Shown: positions 1-11,805, counted from the stretch's first letter. The stretch is 64,000 nt of DNA from Marthasterias glacialis (GCA_911728455.2 OU452234.1:5842549-5906548), one strand, 5' to 3'. The notes: a model not told the origin generated them from the sequence alone. Numbers and translations are program-made.

Positions 1-45
1 TGGAATACGGAGCAAAGGTCGCCCGGACATTCCACTTCCGAGTTA
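1..45 (-). repeat. end fragment of interspersed repeat 'element A'
   Basis: The first bases are the reverse complement of a stretch found again near 18340-18385 and 55150-55190 (TGGAATGTCCGGGCGACC core). The element is described at 54659. Its remainder lies off the left edge or was lost. Confidence 0.6.
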
Positions 46-102
46 TGTTTAAAGGATAAAACCAGTGTTTAATTTTAAACAAGCTTTTTGTTTCTATGAC
101 AG

Positions 103-3100
103 CATTGGTTACTGCCCGCAGCTGGACGCCTTGTACAACAAGCTTACCGGAAATGAACTGCTGTACTGCTATGCTAAGATCAAGGGAATAACTGGCAAGC
201 AACGCCAACAGGTAAGGTGTTACAAACTGATTAAATTAAAAATACTTTGGTTTTGGAATGGAAGATTCATTCGCCAGTGTTGTACTGCCAAGTGCTAGGG
301 TTTTTGAGTAGTACTCCAGTTTGAGTACTTGGGCCATCGAGTATGAGTACCGAGTGTTTTGATATCCGAGTACCGAGTCCAACAGCTGGTTACCAAGTAC
401 TTGGATCTCCAAGTCTGATTACCAGTACTTTATAAAGAAAAAACTGCAAAATGAGGTATTCACATACAATTTTTTTATTTTTGGGGGGGACTGATTTCTT
501 GATGATGATGTTTGATTGTTATGATAACTATCTTTTGATCATGAATATCACACATGAAACATCAAAGGCAACTTCAATTGTATGTTTTTCCAGAGCTTTA
601 TTCCTCTATATTCCTTGGATATCAGTGTATGTATAAGAAAGTGGTATTTTGACCAGGAGTACTTAAAATCGAGTCTGAGTACATTTTCAGTGGTACTGAG
701 TAGTACGAGTACTACAACACTGAGCAAGTTCGAGTGCGCACTATGGTGAACTAAAGGTCGACCATCTTGACCCGAACCCAGGCTGGTCGACCATTGGTTG
801 ACCGCTGTGGTCGACCATTTGGAATCAGCCTCAGACCTTGGTTTCTTCCCTGGTCGCGGTAGCCTTGTTTCATGTTAACCTGTCTGAAGCGCAGAAGGGA
901 ACCAGGGACGAAATTGCACAATGGCGGAAAGTCATGGAAGTGCCCGCATCAGTGCCGACAGAGAATTGTGTTTAAACTAGACCACCTAACAGGTTGTTCA
1001 AGTGTATACGTCACTGCGCATGTGCATTGCTAGTCAGCGGTAACCACAGTTCGACCAAATGTGCACACTTGAACTTGCTCAATGTCATTGCCACCTTCTA
1101 GTTGTCAATTAAGGCACCACACAACCAACTTGTAAAAATTTCAACAAATTGTCACGTTTGAGAGAAAGCAGCAGAAAATAGTTAAGGTTTTTATCAGGAT
1201 TTTATGCATTTTCACAACGGGCTTATTTTTTGTTGCAGCAATCAAAATAAGCCACAGGGATTTGTATAATCTGCAAATGCTATTTCCTTGAATTTCCATG
1301 ACATGGACAGTAGTTCAGATGTAAATAGTTCTAAGTCGATTAACATTGTTCTACTAATATATGATCTTGTTGTTGGAGAGGTTTTTATTTTTATTTTATT
1401 TATTTATTTTTTTTTATTTCAGGCGGTGAGGTTCGTTACGGTTCAGATGGGTATGAAGGACTATGTGAATAAATGCATTGGGACATACAGCGGTGGGATG
1501 AAACGATCACTGTCGACAGCCATTGCTCTGCTTGGGAATCCACAAATCGTGCTGATGGTAAGTTTAGAATTGTTTACCTTGTCTCTCCAGTGCAAACCAC
1601 CAATTGTTGTTATTATTACTATTATACCTTTCTGGTCATGAAACCAATGAACCCTCAAAAGTGACTTGCGCTGTGACCCGTAGGCCTGAAGATACCTGTG
1701 TAGAGAAGATGATGAAGAAACACCAGTTTAGATGTGGGAGGAAAACCCCAAATAGGGAAAACCCACGCAATCAGGTAGGGACTGAAAACCCAATCCACAT
1801 GCAAGGATCTCGTCCAGCTGGGATTCGATCCGGGGTCACAGAGGTGAAAAGCAGGGAAGAAACCCATGAGCCAACCTGAATGCCAAACATGCTGAGTAAT
1901 TAACTTTACTGTTTTAGATATTGACCCAATTCACCTGATGTCATCGTCACAGTAATCTTGGTTGCGCCATTTTGGAAGTCAATGTTTCCGTGTGTTATAT
2001 GGTACAGTGTGCATTCTAGGCAATGGGGCGTTTACAGGTATACCTAGTGACTTCCAAAATGGTGAGCGTGGTACAGTCACCACGCGTGATGTGTATGCAA
2101 GGGGTCAATACACATAGTAAGCTTGAAATGGAGTACTTGCAACAAAAAGGAGATTTTAGTTGGTTACCTCTGGCAAGCCCAAAGAGCTACCAGCACAAAA
2201 ATAACTAAAATAAATTTATTTATTTCTAGTGCGCATATGCCATATGAATACATATTTGTTCAAATGTGCATTAGATAATTTATACTGAACCGAACATGCT
2301 CATAGAGGGCGCATTACATAGCTGATCAAGAAACCCCAAGGCAAGCCCCTTCTCTTATCACGCTAAGTGTCCTGGGTTTTATGTACACTACACAATGCAC
2401 AGGACCTTTAGTTTTCTACGTCCCATCCAAAAGACACTGGCTTTAGGTTAAGGAGTCCTATCATATCCCAGACAAGCAACCAGCCATGACGACACATGGG
2501 ATGGCCGGTCTCCCATCCAGTTACTGACCACAGTCAATGGTGCTTAAACGTGGCAGTTATACTACTAGCTCTTCAGTTGAGCTAACTGTCTTCAATTGAG
2601 CCAACCTGGGCCCAATTTCATAGCTCTGCTTACCGTAAGCGAAAAATTGGCGCTTACATAAGCAGAAAATTCTGCGCTTACTTAAGCGTATTTCACGGTT
2701 AGCAAGAAATTTTTGCGTCTGCGCGTGCGTAGTTCACGCAATTAAGAATTCCTCGCTTACACAGCTAGCGCCGAAATTCAGCGCTAACCTCATAAGCGGC
2801 GAATGGTCTTCGTAAGCGCAGATCGACGCAGTAAGCAGAGCCATGAAATTGGGCCCTGATGACCTGATTTCTGTTTAATGTTTGATTTTTCCCGACAGGA
2901 TGAGCCCACGACAGGAATGGATCCAGTCAGCAAGCAAGCAGTCTGGGGAAATATCCTAGCTGTGATCAAATCTGGCCACTCCGTCATCCTCACATCACAC
3001 AGGTAAGATCATGTTAGGGTTAAGATGTTGGGTTTACGGTCAGTGGAGTGGGCTTAGGGTTGTTGGGGTTGGGTTTCAGGTCATGAGGTAAAAGGGATTG

Positions 3101-6100
3101 GGTTTAGGTTGTAGGGTTGGCGTTTGGTTTGGGTTAACAGGTTATGGGGGTGAGGGATTGGGTATAGGGTTGAATTTGGTGTGGGGGCAATTAGGGGGTT
3201 GGGATAAGTAGTAGGGTTTAAGGTTTCTGATTCAGGGTTAGGATTATCATGTTATGAGGGTAAGGGATTAGATTTATGTTGTAGGGTTAGGGTTTTAGGG
3301 TTATCAGGTAAGGGCTGTAGGGTTTGGTTTGGGGACGGGATAAGTTTTAGGGTTGAAGTTTTGGTTTAAGGTTTGGGGTTATGGGGTTTGGGTATTAAAG
3401 TGGTTATGAGGGTAAGGGTTTAGGTTATAGGGTTTGGGTTTTAGGGTAAGGATTATAAGGTTTGGGTTGTAGGGTTTGACTTGGGGGATGGGGTAAGTTT
3501 TAGGGTTGAAGTTTTGGTTTAAGGTTTGAAGATACAGGGTTCAGGAGTTAAAGTGTTTATGAGGGTAAGGGATTTGGTTTAGGTGATAGGGTTAGGGTTT
3601 TAGGGTAAGGGTTATAAGGTTAGGGTTGTAGGGTTTGGTTTGGGGACAGGGAAAGTTTGGGGGTTACAGAGTACAGGTTTTAGACCAGTTATGAGGGTAA
3701 AGGATTTGGTTTAGATTTAGGATATCGATTTGGGATTGGTGTTGGTAAGTCAATTTATGAGCTGGTAGCATGCTGAGGTCTACTTCAAAGGCTCTGCTGG
3801 GGTCAAAACATTAGGCTTCTCGCAGAGGATAATATAGTTACGTCATAAATACATTTTTATTTCATTTTTTTGCAGTATGGAGGAATGTGAGCTGTTGTGT
3901 ACACGTCTAGCTATCATGGTGAACGGTAGATTCCGATGCCTTGGCAGTCCACAGCAAGTGAAGAATCGCCATGGTGACGGACACACCCTTGTCCTTAGAG
4001 TCAACGAGGACACGCCCAACATGACCGAGGTCATGAACTTCGTCATGACCACGTTTCCTGAAGCTCATCTGAAGGTAAAGAGGACTGTCCAAAATCCAGA
4101 TTTTTTTTTTTTTTTTAATGAGAGTATACCCACAGCATATTATGTGGCGTGTCATGCCCGAGCGGTCTAATGCATCGGACTCACGTTCTGATGGCTGAAT
4201 CTTCAGAGTGCGGGTTCGATTCCCGCTCATGACACTTCTGTCCTTGAGCAAGGCACATAACCATAATTGCTTCTCTTATCCCAGGTGTATAAACGGGAAC
4301 CTGCGAGGGCTGAGACAGTATTGTGTTGGATTATTAACCCCTTGGCGCTAGTTTCAGCAGCTTGGGGTTGTATGCTCCCCAGGGAGATGAGGAAGTTTTA
4401 GGAATGGTCTAAGTATGCCTGATGAACAGGCATAATAATGTCGTAAAATGCCTGGATCTAGCCGCTATATAAGAACTAAGTATTATTATTACACAACTGT
4501 AATAAATCATTGGATTTCGGACGAGAAAACTTTATGCCCATCTTCCAGCTTTCAATAATCACACCACACAACCAACCCGTGAATTTTTTATCAAACATTG
4601 ATATCATGGTTGATGTTACGGTTTTCTTCACTTGAAACGCCATTTCACTACCTGTTAAAACTGCCTGATTTTGACCTGGCGCTTCACATAATTGTTTTGT
4701 CTGCATTAGCTTTTATGTATTAAAATGTTTAAAGACTACGTGATTATGTAAACGTGTTATGGAGTGCTGTGTAAAGGCACTTTATAAAATTTGCATGATC
4801 AATATTTATTATTGTATATTATGATTTTGGTTTATGCCTACATCAATGTGTGATAAGCACTGTATACTAAGTGCTTCTGGAACAGTCCAGAAAAAAAATC
4901 AACAGGTACTCAGGTGGGATTCGAACTCACGACCCCTGCGTTTTAGAGCAGATGTCTTGACTACTAGACCCACTCCCCTCCCCCCCCAAAAAAAACCAAA
5001 CATACAAACAATGTGTCATAATTTGTCCCCTTCTGCAGGAGAAGCATCACAATATGGTGCGTTACCAGCTACCGATGGCTACCAGGAAACTTGCGGATGT
5101 CTTCGGTGTCTTAGAGGCAGAGAAAGACAATCTGGGAATCCAGGAGTATTCCATCTCACAGACAACACTGGATCAGGTAAAACTCCATCTTACACAAGTG
5201 AAATCATACAAAAAGTTTGCCAGTTGTGTATAAATGTAGACCAGGGGTGGATTTCTCACAACTAGTCCTAACTTAGGACTAGTCCTAACTTATGACTAGT
5301 CCTATAAGTTAGGACTAGTTACTCCTAACTCGAGATAAGACTAGACCTAGCGCTTTGTGAAATCTACACCAGGGGTGGATTTCACAAAACTAGTTAAAAA
5401 TTTTGCCAGTTGTGTATAAATGTAGACCAGGGGTGGATATCTCACAACTAGTCCTAACTTAGGACTAGTCCTAACTTATGACTAGTCCTATAAGTTGGGC
5501 TAATTACTTGTCCTAACTCGAGATAAGACTAGTCCTAGCACTTTGTGAAATCCACACCAGGATGCTGTACTCAAGATCAATGTATGGTGATCATTTGGTG
5601 AGATAGCGTGCTCAGAATTGGCCTCCTGGGAGTAGGGGAACATTTCAGTACAGTTCCATGGTTCTTACAAACCATTGGGTCCTTATAACTAGTTGCCGCC
5701 GGGATTCTTCCATTTTTTTTCCCCCGTCCACCTTGACGGAATTATTTTCTCGGAATTACCAGAATCATTTTTCTATGAGAGTACCGCTGGCACAAAGAAA
5801 CCGTGACTTGACAAAGCCAAGAGAACAAAGAATCTCTTTATTGCAACACAGTTTTTGTTTTCTCTATCGAGAAAATGTCAAATGCATCCGCACCGTGAAT
5901 TGCAAAACCTCGGCCGCGTGCCACGGCTTATGATTGGTACTAAATCTGGAACCAAGGTTGGATCCCAGGTTCACCCTGACTTTACCTCCATTGAGTAGAA
6001 ATACAATGAAAAACCAGAGGAAAAAAAGGACCACATTTAGTAATTTACAATAATCAACCACAGTGGCGTTACCCATGTGGTGTACTGTAAATCTCTCTAT

Positions 6101-6678
6101 AGCATTACCATAAATGTCAGTGGACATCTTTGCCAACTTTGTTTTCTGACAAAGCGTGGAACCACAGAGATAAAAAGGACCGTATTTAGTAATTTACAAT
6201 AGATGGATTGCACGTGACGTCAACAATGGGAAACATCAGCCATCTTTGATGACATTGACTACACACTTTTGAGTGCACAACTGTGCGTTACGCGTAAACA
6301 CTGCACGCAGCACACGTGCGTTTCATAAACTCCTTTCATTATCGGTTGTTAAGCAACTCAAGCTGTGTTGAAATGTACAGAGCTTGACACGGCTACAGGC
6401 CAAAATAGAAATTGTCATCAAAGATGGCGTCTATTGTAACCCATCTATAATTGACCACAGTGGCGTTACTGTGGTGTACTGTAAACCCAAACTGACCCAC
6501 CGCAATGTATCAGATCAATCCGACATCAAAATTTGTTTCTTTTTCTTCTGGACAGGTCTTCGTCAATTTTGCCAAGAAACAGACAGATGGCTTGTACAGC
6601 AGTGATGAGAACAGCCAAGATTTCATCAACCAAGCCTACGCAACTGACCAAGCAGATGTAGCGATTGACGTCGTGTAA
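103..6678 (+). CDS. ABCA-subfamily lipid transporter, 3' part (six last exons)
   Basis: This is the second nucleotide-binding domain and C-terminus of a full-length ABCA transporter, a polytopic membrane ATPase that moves lipids across membranes. Exons: 103-211, 1423-1557, 2899-3002, 3876-4074, 5039-5176, 6556-6678, all with AG/GT borders and matching phases, giving 268 residues to TAA. Visible in order: Q-loop GYCPQLDAL, signature YSGGMKR, Walker B IVLMDEP with D-loop GMDP, H-loop LTSHS, the [24 protein letters not shown] block typical of ABCA, and C-terminal [15 protein letters not shown]. The Walker A, first half and all membrane segments lie left of the window. VFVNFA is the motif reported as needed for ABCA1 lipid efflux. 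The block resembles ABCA1/ABCA12/ABCA13 more than ABCA3, but I cannot assign an orthologue. The tail after VFVNFA is short and does not show the ABCA1 C-terminus. The introns carry several MITEs and SINEs. Confidence 0.93.
275..722. mobile_element. MITE with CAGTGTTGTA termini (hAT-like) rich in GAGTAC motifs
   Basis: The ends CAGTGTTGTACT and AGTACTACAACACTG are inverted. The interior is a degenerate array of GAGTAC/GAGTACC words, so it can fold back. A related GAGT-rich segment with the same CCTACAACACTG end occurs near 55560. It lies in the first ABCA intron of the window. No matching target duplication was seen because the right end abuts another element. Confidence 0.6.
721..1081. mobile_element. 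MITE with 21-bp TIRs (TGAGCAAGTTCRAGTG...)
   Basis: TGAGCAAGTTCGAGTGCGCA at the left is matched by its inverse at the right end with about two mismatches. The interior carries GGTCGACCA repeats near 757-815. It has no ORF and sits directly against the preceding element in the ABCA intron. Confidence 0.65.
1640..1885 (-). mobile_element. tRNA-derived SINE (family D), reverse orientation
   Basis: The reverse complement reads GGTTGGCTCATGGG ... GGATCGAATCCC (B-box-like) followed by a conserved body CCTTGCATGTGGATTGGG and TTTTCAGTCCCTACCTGATT. A second copy in + orientation lies at 8945-9115. It lies in an ABCA intron. Confidence 0.65.
1919..2110. mobile_element. MITE M1 (ATTGACCC / GGGTCAAT ends)
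   Basis: Short terminal inversion ATTGACCC...GGGTCAAT, with a longer internal inversion CCATTTTGGAAGTCA / TGACTTCCAAAATGG. Related copies lie at 20597, 29800 and 32655, and fragments at 18526 and 33415. It is in an ABCA intron. Confidence 0.6.
2608..2856. mobile_element. MITE with 25-bp TIRs starting GGGCCCAATTTCAT
   Basis: The left end GGGCCCAATTTCATAGCTCT and the right end AGAGCCATGAAATTGGGCCC are near-perfect inverse copies. The interior is built from inverted GCGCTTA/TAAGCGC words and so is strongly self-complementary. It sits 40 bp upstream of the ABCA exon at 2899. A relative is at 15760. Confidence 0.8.
3003..3725 (+). repeat. G-rich telomere-like minisatellite
   Basis: About 700 bp of degenerate GGGTTAGGGTTT, TAGGGTAAGGG and TTGTAGGG words starts right after a splice donor. 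A longer period of roughly 120-170 bp is visible (TTATGAGGGTAAGG... recurs near 3253, 3404, 3555, 3693). It is too degenerate for a telomere and is intronic in ABCA. Confidence 0.8.
4148..4491 (+). mobile_element. tRNA-derived SINE (family L), full length
   Basis: A tRNA-Leu/Ser-like head with A-box GCCCGAGCGGTCTAATGC and B-box GGGTTCGATTCCC is followed by GTCCTTGAGCAAGGCAC and a tail ending in TATATAAGAACTAAGTATTATTATTA. Other copies: 22262 and 32925 (+), 24132 and 30880 (-). Pol III type-2 promoter boxes appear intact. Confidence 0.8.
4840..4985 (-). mobile_element. tRNA-derived SINE (family E), reverse, partial
   Basis: The reverse strand carries a GGTCTAGTAGTCAAGACATC A-box region and a GAGTTCGAATCCC B-box, then TGTGGAC/CACTGT tail words. 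This is the same family as the array at 48529-51140. It lies in the ABCA intron just before exon 5039. Confidence 0.7.
5208..5580. repeat. tandemly duplicated fold-back element (AGGACTAG repeats)
   Basis: Two consecutive copies of about 190 bp each begin TTTGCCAGTTGTGTATAAAT and then carry inverted TCCTAACTTAGGACTAG words, ending in TTTGTGAAATC. A third copy is at 33184-33345. The words can pair to a long stem. It lies in the last ABCA intron. Confidence 0.75.
5683..6190 (+). repeat. element A copy, partial
   Basis: Starts AGTTGCCGCCGGGATTCTTC and follows element A (GCACAAAGAAACCGTGACTTG, GAGAATCTCTTTATTG-like, TCAAATGCATCCGCACCGTG) to about 6000. It then runs into a segment AGTAATTTACAATAATCAAC that is partly duplicated after the following MITE. 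It lies in the last ABCA intron. Confidence 0.65.
6195..6444. mobile_element. MITE inserted in another repeat
   Basis: Ends TTACAATAGATGG and the inverse of TCTATTGTAA, with inner CATCTTTGATGAC / GTCATCAAAGATGGCG inversion. The flanks (AGTAATTTACAATA left, AATTGACCACAGTGGCG right) are contiguous in the copy at 6035-6075, which therefore looks like the empty site. Confidence 0.55.
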
Positions 6679-6829
6679 GAGGTATGAGGAGGTAACTTTG
6701 CAATTCAGGCTGAATAAGACCAGCTTCTCTACCAAATCATGGTTAAATACTTTAAGCGATAGTGTAATTATGCAAGACGGGAGCAAACGTAAAGCAGTCC
6801 AGAACTGTATCAGAGAACAATTCTAAGCA

Positions 6830-6835
6830 AATAAA
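6830..6835 (+). promoter_or_regulatory. candidate polyadenylation signal of the ABCA gene
   Basis: AATAAA lies 152 bp after the ABCA stop codon. Further AATAAA words occur downstream (for example near 7643), so a longer 3' UTR is possible. Confidence 0.5.
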
Positions 6836-7684
6836 CATTTCTAAAAAGTTATGCATAAGTTTTGGCAAACGCCATTGGCTTTTCTGCAAAACCTTTAAGA
6901 AAATAATTTTACATGTTTTATGTTATATTTTAATTATGCAATGTAGAACATCAATAATACAAAAGGTGAAGATTATGGAAAATATTTGATTATATTTGAA
7001 AGCTATTCTATGCATATACAAATTTTATATCGATTATCTCCAGCTGAACAAAAATTATAAAGATATTTTTACAGTAGTACCTAAACAGTGTTTTTTATGC
7101 AAGGTGGAAGATCTGCAAGATTACTACATGAAGTGTTCGAAATAAGAGTAGCTGGTAAGAACAAAAGTTTTAAAAACAATCATTTAGCTACTTCTAAGAA
7201 AACACGTTCAAATAGAAAACATTTTTAAACTGATTGTAAAAATTTAAGTAGATGTAAATGTAATCTCACTATATTTCCACATTGAAAGTCATTTCAGAAA
7301 TGTCAGCTGAAACATTACATTTGATTTATAATTGATCATCTAATATATTAGATAGCTTTAGATTTTTAGAAAATGAACAAGCAAACTATTTATCAAAACT
7401 GGATTTTAACGGCCAAGTTTTGGTGTAAACTTGTTGAGGGCATATATTGGGCATTAAAGTTATCATGAATTTAAGCTATGTTATGATAAATTCTGCGTTT
7501 TAGCCACAAACAGTTTACACATTGGTTCTACAACTTTAAAACAGTATATTCTATGGTATGGTACAGGACTTAAGATTTAATTATATTTTCAGATTTAACA
7601 CTCTATTTTTAACACTCTATTTTTGTAACATTTTAGAGCACAAATAAATGCAAAATAGCACAATGTGTATAAGCCAGAGGCAGC

Positions 7685-8140
7685 TTAAAGGGCCCATGAA
7701 GAGGTATTTTGTCACATTACATTTTTGTGGCTTAATATACGGTTTGAAATTAACAAAACATAACATTGACTATTTTGATGTGTTTGTTATGCATTAATAC
7801 ACTTTAATTGAGCCCCGAAAATGTGTGTCATTTGATTGCACAATGATTTGTGACGTGGACTGTGGTCAAACGTTTCAAAGACAGCTCTGGTGCCGAGTGG
7901 TCAACAATGCATTTCGTGTTATTGTCACACACATGGCCCTGGTCAGCCGGTCCACTGTCTACGTCACAGATTTTATGCTAGTGAAGGAGGGTGGGTGGAG
8001 CGCAGCAGTCCCCTAATTTTAGAAATTGTTATTTCTACAGTAAATAGTCATGTAAAAAATGTTTAACAAATAATAATATACTATGATAGGCATACTTCCT
8101 TTTTTAACCCATAAAAGAAATTAATTCATGGGACCTTTAA
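7685..8140. mobile_element. TTAA-flanked MITE (TTAAAGGGCCCATGAA)
   Basis: TTAAAGGGCCCATGAA at the left and TTCATGGGACCTTTAA at the right form a 16-bp TIR with one mismatch, bounded by TTAA. The TTAA boundary is characteristic of piggyBac-type elements. A truncated copy is at 25429. Confidence 0.75.
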
Positions 8141-8178
8141 ATAAAAGTTAAACTGGTCTTGTAAACGTGTAGATTAGT

Positions 8179-8401
8179 TAGCCCTTCCCATGAAATATGC
8201 TAATTACATTCACGTATGCGTACAGACACTATAGGCTGGCAAAGGTCATAGAGTTGTGCATTTGGCAGATGCACAAAGGCATTTGCGTCATGCCAAAATC
8301 AGCCCCATATAAAACGGCACGATGGTCCCTCATTTTGCCATCCTGTAGTGACAGTGTGCACGCCCAACGTGCAATTTACATATTTTAATGGGAAGGGTCT
8401 A
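8179..8401. mobile_element. MITE (TAGCCCTTCCCATGAAATATG)
   Basis: The left end TAGCCCTTCCCATGAAATAT pairs with the right end ATATTTTAATGGGAAGGGTC. A relative with 220-bp length is at 35588-35810. The interior is made of GCGT/ACGC-type inverted words. Confidence 0.7.
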
Positions 8402-8611
8402 TTATACAGGCATTCTACTCTAATCTGACTCCAGATTTGTCAGACCTCAGAAAAATTTGCAAAATTGTTGTTAAATTACCTGAATATACTATAAAAGCCT
8501 ACCTTATGTAAATATGTGGGTCAGCATTTATACTCAATTTTGCTACTTTTACTCCAAGTGCTAAATGTTGTGCCTGTCTGCCTGGTCATTTTAATGTTAT
8601 TATCTTTTAGA

Positions 8612-8696
8612 AGAATTGTTGTTATTCTTTAGAATATTTGTTGATATTCTTTAGAATAGTTGTTGATAGTCTTTAGAATATTTGTTGATATTCTGG
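8612..8696 (+). repeat. 24-bp tandem repeat
   Basis: About 3.5 copies of TTCTTTAGAATATTTGTTGA-type units, AT-rich. Confidence 0.8.
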
Positions 8697-8944
8697 CAGT
8701 CAATAATTACATCATATTCTTTTGACGTGTCTATGGTCTTACTGTATCATTTCTTAGTCTTGTTATATGTTTTTCAGGTGATATTTTGTGTTGGAAAATA
8801 GCTGGAAAATAGCAAATGAAACACCAGTGCTCTTTTTTTTTATCTAATGGTAGAAAAATTGAAAAACAACTGTTGATTTAGGGCATGACCTATGATTTGG
8901 TTAAACTGGGTTAAATGTTGGGGTTGTTTGCTGTGGTCATATTA

Positions 8945-9115
8945 GAAAAAGCAGCATTAGGTTGGCTTTGTGGTTTCATTCCCTGTGGAGCCCGGTTTGA
9001 ATCCCACCTCGGACCCAGAGCCTTGCATGTGGATTGGGTTTTCAGTCCCTGCCTGATTGCGTTGGTTTTTCCCCATTTGGAGTTTTCCTCCCACTTCTAA
9101 AACTGAACGTTCTTC
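8945..9115 (+). mobile_element. tRNA-derived SINE (family D)
   Basis: Carries AGGTTGGCTTTGTGG, CCGGTTTGAATCCC and the body CCTTGCATGTGGATTGGG shared with the reverse copy at 1640. Confidence 0.65.
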
Positions 9116-9909
9116 TCGTTTGCTATTCACCGTAGTATAATGAAAGAAATGTCACTGTGATGATATTTAATGGGTAAAATCCTGATTAATTTAGGCAGTT
9201 AGGCTAGGAACTTTTCTGTATCCTTTAAAATGTTACACCAATATCGTTTTTTATTCGATACCCAAATGTGTTAAGTACATGGTTACTTTAGCTATACAAG
9301 GACAACATCTTGAAAAGCATGAGATGGATTTAGAAAGAATTGTGGTATTATAAGATTTTATCAGTTAGTAATTACCCACATCAGTACTACAAGGTCTTGA
9401 TTAGCAATTTTATATTTCAATTTTCCAATGTTTTTTTTTTTATAATCCCGATGCAATTATGACATCAGCTAAATTTAGAGAAAACAAATTATTTGCGTCC
9501 ATATTGTGCAATCAGGGTTAGCACCATTTGAAAATCAAACGTGAAAGCTTAAGAGCTCCTAAGCTTTCTCTCTATTAAATACCAGTGTAAATTTTACACA
9601 ATAAGAGATTTTTTGTTCAAATTCTTAAGAACTTCTTCTAACCCTTTTTATTTTGTTATATCTTAATACTTTGTTATAACATTTAACTGTTTCATTTATG
9701 TTTCCTTCAACTTTTTTGGTTCAGTAAGGTGGTGGTCATTTTTGTGTTTTCGTGATCATGCTTGCTGTGTTTAAAACGCATTTTTGTTAAAAACAATTGC
9801 CATACTTAGGATTTGCATTTGAAATAGCTTTGTGCAACATTCATGTTTTTATTTGTTATCTTAAAGTGCTGTAGTCAGCTTTCATAGTGGATTGCTGTGT
9901 TTAGATAAG

Positions 9910-10143
9910 TGCCTAACACTGTATAAAGCCATGTCTAACACTGTATAAGGTCATGCCTAACACTGTATAAGGCTGTGCCTAACACTGTGAAAGGTCATGT
10001 CTAACACTGAATAAGGTCATGCCTAACACTGTGGAAGGCCATGCCTAACACTGTGGAAGGCAGCCCTGTAAAAGGCAGTGCCTAAGACTATAGAAGGTTG
10101 TTCCTAACACTGTCAAAGCGGTGCCTAACAGTTTAAAAGGCTG
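9910..10143 (+). repeat. 22-bp minisatellite (GCCTAACACTGTATAAGGYC)
   Basis: About eleven units of GCCTAACACTGTATAAGG plus four variable bases, degrading toward the right end. Confidence 0.85.
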
Positions 10144-10212
10144 TGTCCCAGATTCACTTTGGTGACCATGGAACTCTGTGATTAAGGCCTGAGGACTGTT
10201 GGAAGTGCGGAA

Positions 10213-10388
10213 TAGACCTTTATCATGGTGCAGCCATCTTGATTTTCTCCCATTCAAACCAATGTAACCAAACCGAGGCTGGAAGGGCAAATAGTCTGGT
10301 TCCTTTTAGTACAATGAATATGAGCATCTATTACTGTTATTGGATACAGAGAACATGACCAAGATGGTGGCAGCATGATAAAGGTCTA
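10213..10388. mobile_element. 176-bp MITE with TAGACCTTTATCATG TIRs
   Basis: TAGACCTTTATCATG and CATGATAAAGGTCTA are exact inverses, flanked by TA-rich sequence. Related TAGACC-ended elements are at 20994, 27412 and 43419. Confidence 0.85.
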
Positions 10389-11398
10389 TTATGTGATAAA
10401 GAGCACCAGAGAGTGGGGGCCACATGTGTTTAGTTAGTAGAAAGTATATCCTGTTTAAAATGCGTACTTTTCTACGGCCATTTTCGAAACCACGGATTAG
10501 GTTTTTTCTCCTGCTTAGGGACCGTCTGCTTGTTCAAAGTCCCAAACCCAAATTGTCTGTTTTCAAAATGACTGAAAGTGTCCTAGCGGAAGCCTAAGCC
10601 CAAGCCGTGATTTCGGAAAGGGCATATGTTATAACTTTTTGTATTGCAATAGGAAATCAATCCCTGAAATAATGCATGCTGTAGTCGTATTTTTATAAGC
10701 TCTAAACAAAAATCACAGCTATTCTTTTACAATATTAATACCCACATTACTTTCATGTATTGTTAGGTAAGAATGTTGTTGAAAGGGGTTTAATTTTGTT
10801 AAAATAAATATAACAATGTATTCTATGTTTTCTATGAGATAATAAAATGTAAGTTCGTTCTATAAATACATTATTTTATACTGTTTTATTTTGTTTCTGT
10901 TTTCTGTTCATATTTTGGACATTTTAGATAATCGGCTGATTAGTCATGTTTTATCTGTATTTTCTCCAATGCTTAAATATCAGCAAATGTGGTGATCTAA
11001 AGCCAATTCACGCATGAGCAATTTATCTTATTTTATCAGTTTATTATCAAACGAGGCTTCAAGGAAAACTAGTGTGGTTCACTTTAATGAAATATACATT
11101 AGAACTGTTCAGTCGTTCAGGAAACCAGACAAGGATCATTGGAAGATCCATGAGGGGTGGGGGACCATAGCCCCCCTCCCCCTCCCCCAACTTGATTCTC
11201 AGCCCCCTAAAAATGTTCCGGATCCGCCCATAAGGATGGTGATAATTAAATAAAAGTTAAGTCCATCAGCCAATTCCAAACAGCTTCTTTGTTTTTGAAA
11301 CTTAATTTTTCTCAATTATCTGGAGGTAAGGGTAGGCCCAGGCATGTAAAAGAGAAGATACAGAAAAAAAAATACTGGTAATACTGTACTCAGTAGAA

Positions 11399-11805
11399 CA
11401 GCGGCGTAGCCAGGATTTGTTCACTCGGGAGCAGAGGGGGGGGGGAGGGCATTGCTTTTTAGGGGAGGGGAAGGTAAATTTAGTTTTGTTTGGTTGTCTG
11501 TCCGGTGTTCCTCTCAAACTCCACAGTCCTTTCAAAAAAAAAAAAGAGATCTCAAATTCCATACTGTAAATAAATAATAATTACTGAATGCAAAAAAAAC
11601 GATGTTTCATCAAACGATGATTCATTCTTTCTGTTCTCCGGTGGTTAGTCTGGAAAATAGAACTGTTTTTCATGCGTAAAAGTGAAGCGAAGGAGCATGA
11701 AGCATTTTTTTATGTTTTTAATGAATTACATGTATCTGCATTTTTTATGGGGTAGGCCTACCTGGGGGGTGGGGGGCACAGGACATTTGTGGGGCTACGC
11801 CGCTG
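11399..11805. mobile_element. hAT-like MITE, CAGCGGCGTAGCC ends
   Basis: CAGCGGCGTAGCC and GGCTACGCCGCTG are exact inverses; G-runs lie inside both ends. The family is related to the CAGNGGCGTAACTA elements at 12052, 39807 and 40738. Confidence 0.8.

Noticed and set aside
3003-3725. True telomere or chromosome end
   Set aside because: Too degenerate, and flanked on both sides by exons of the same ABCA gene.
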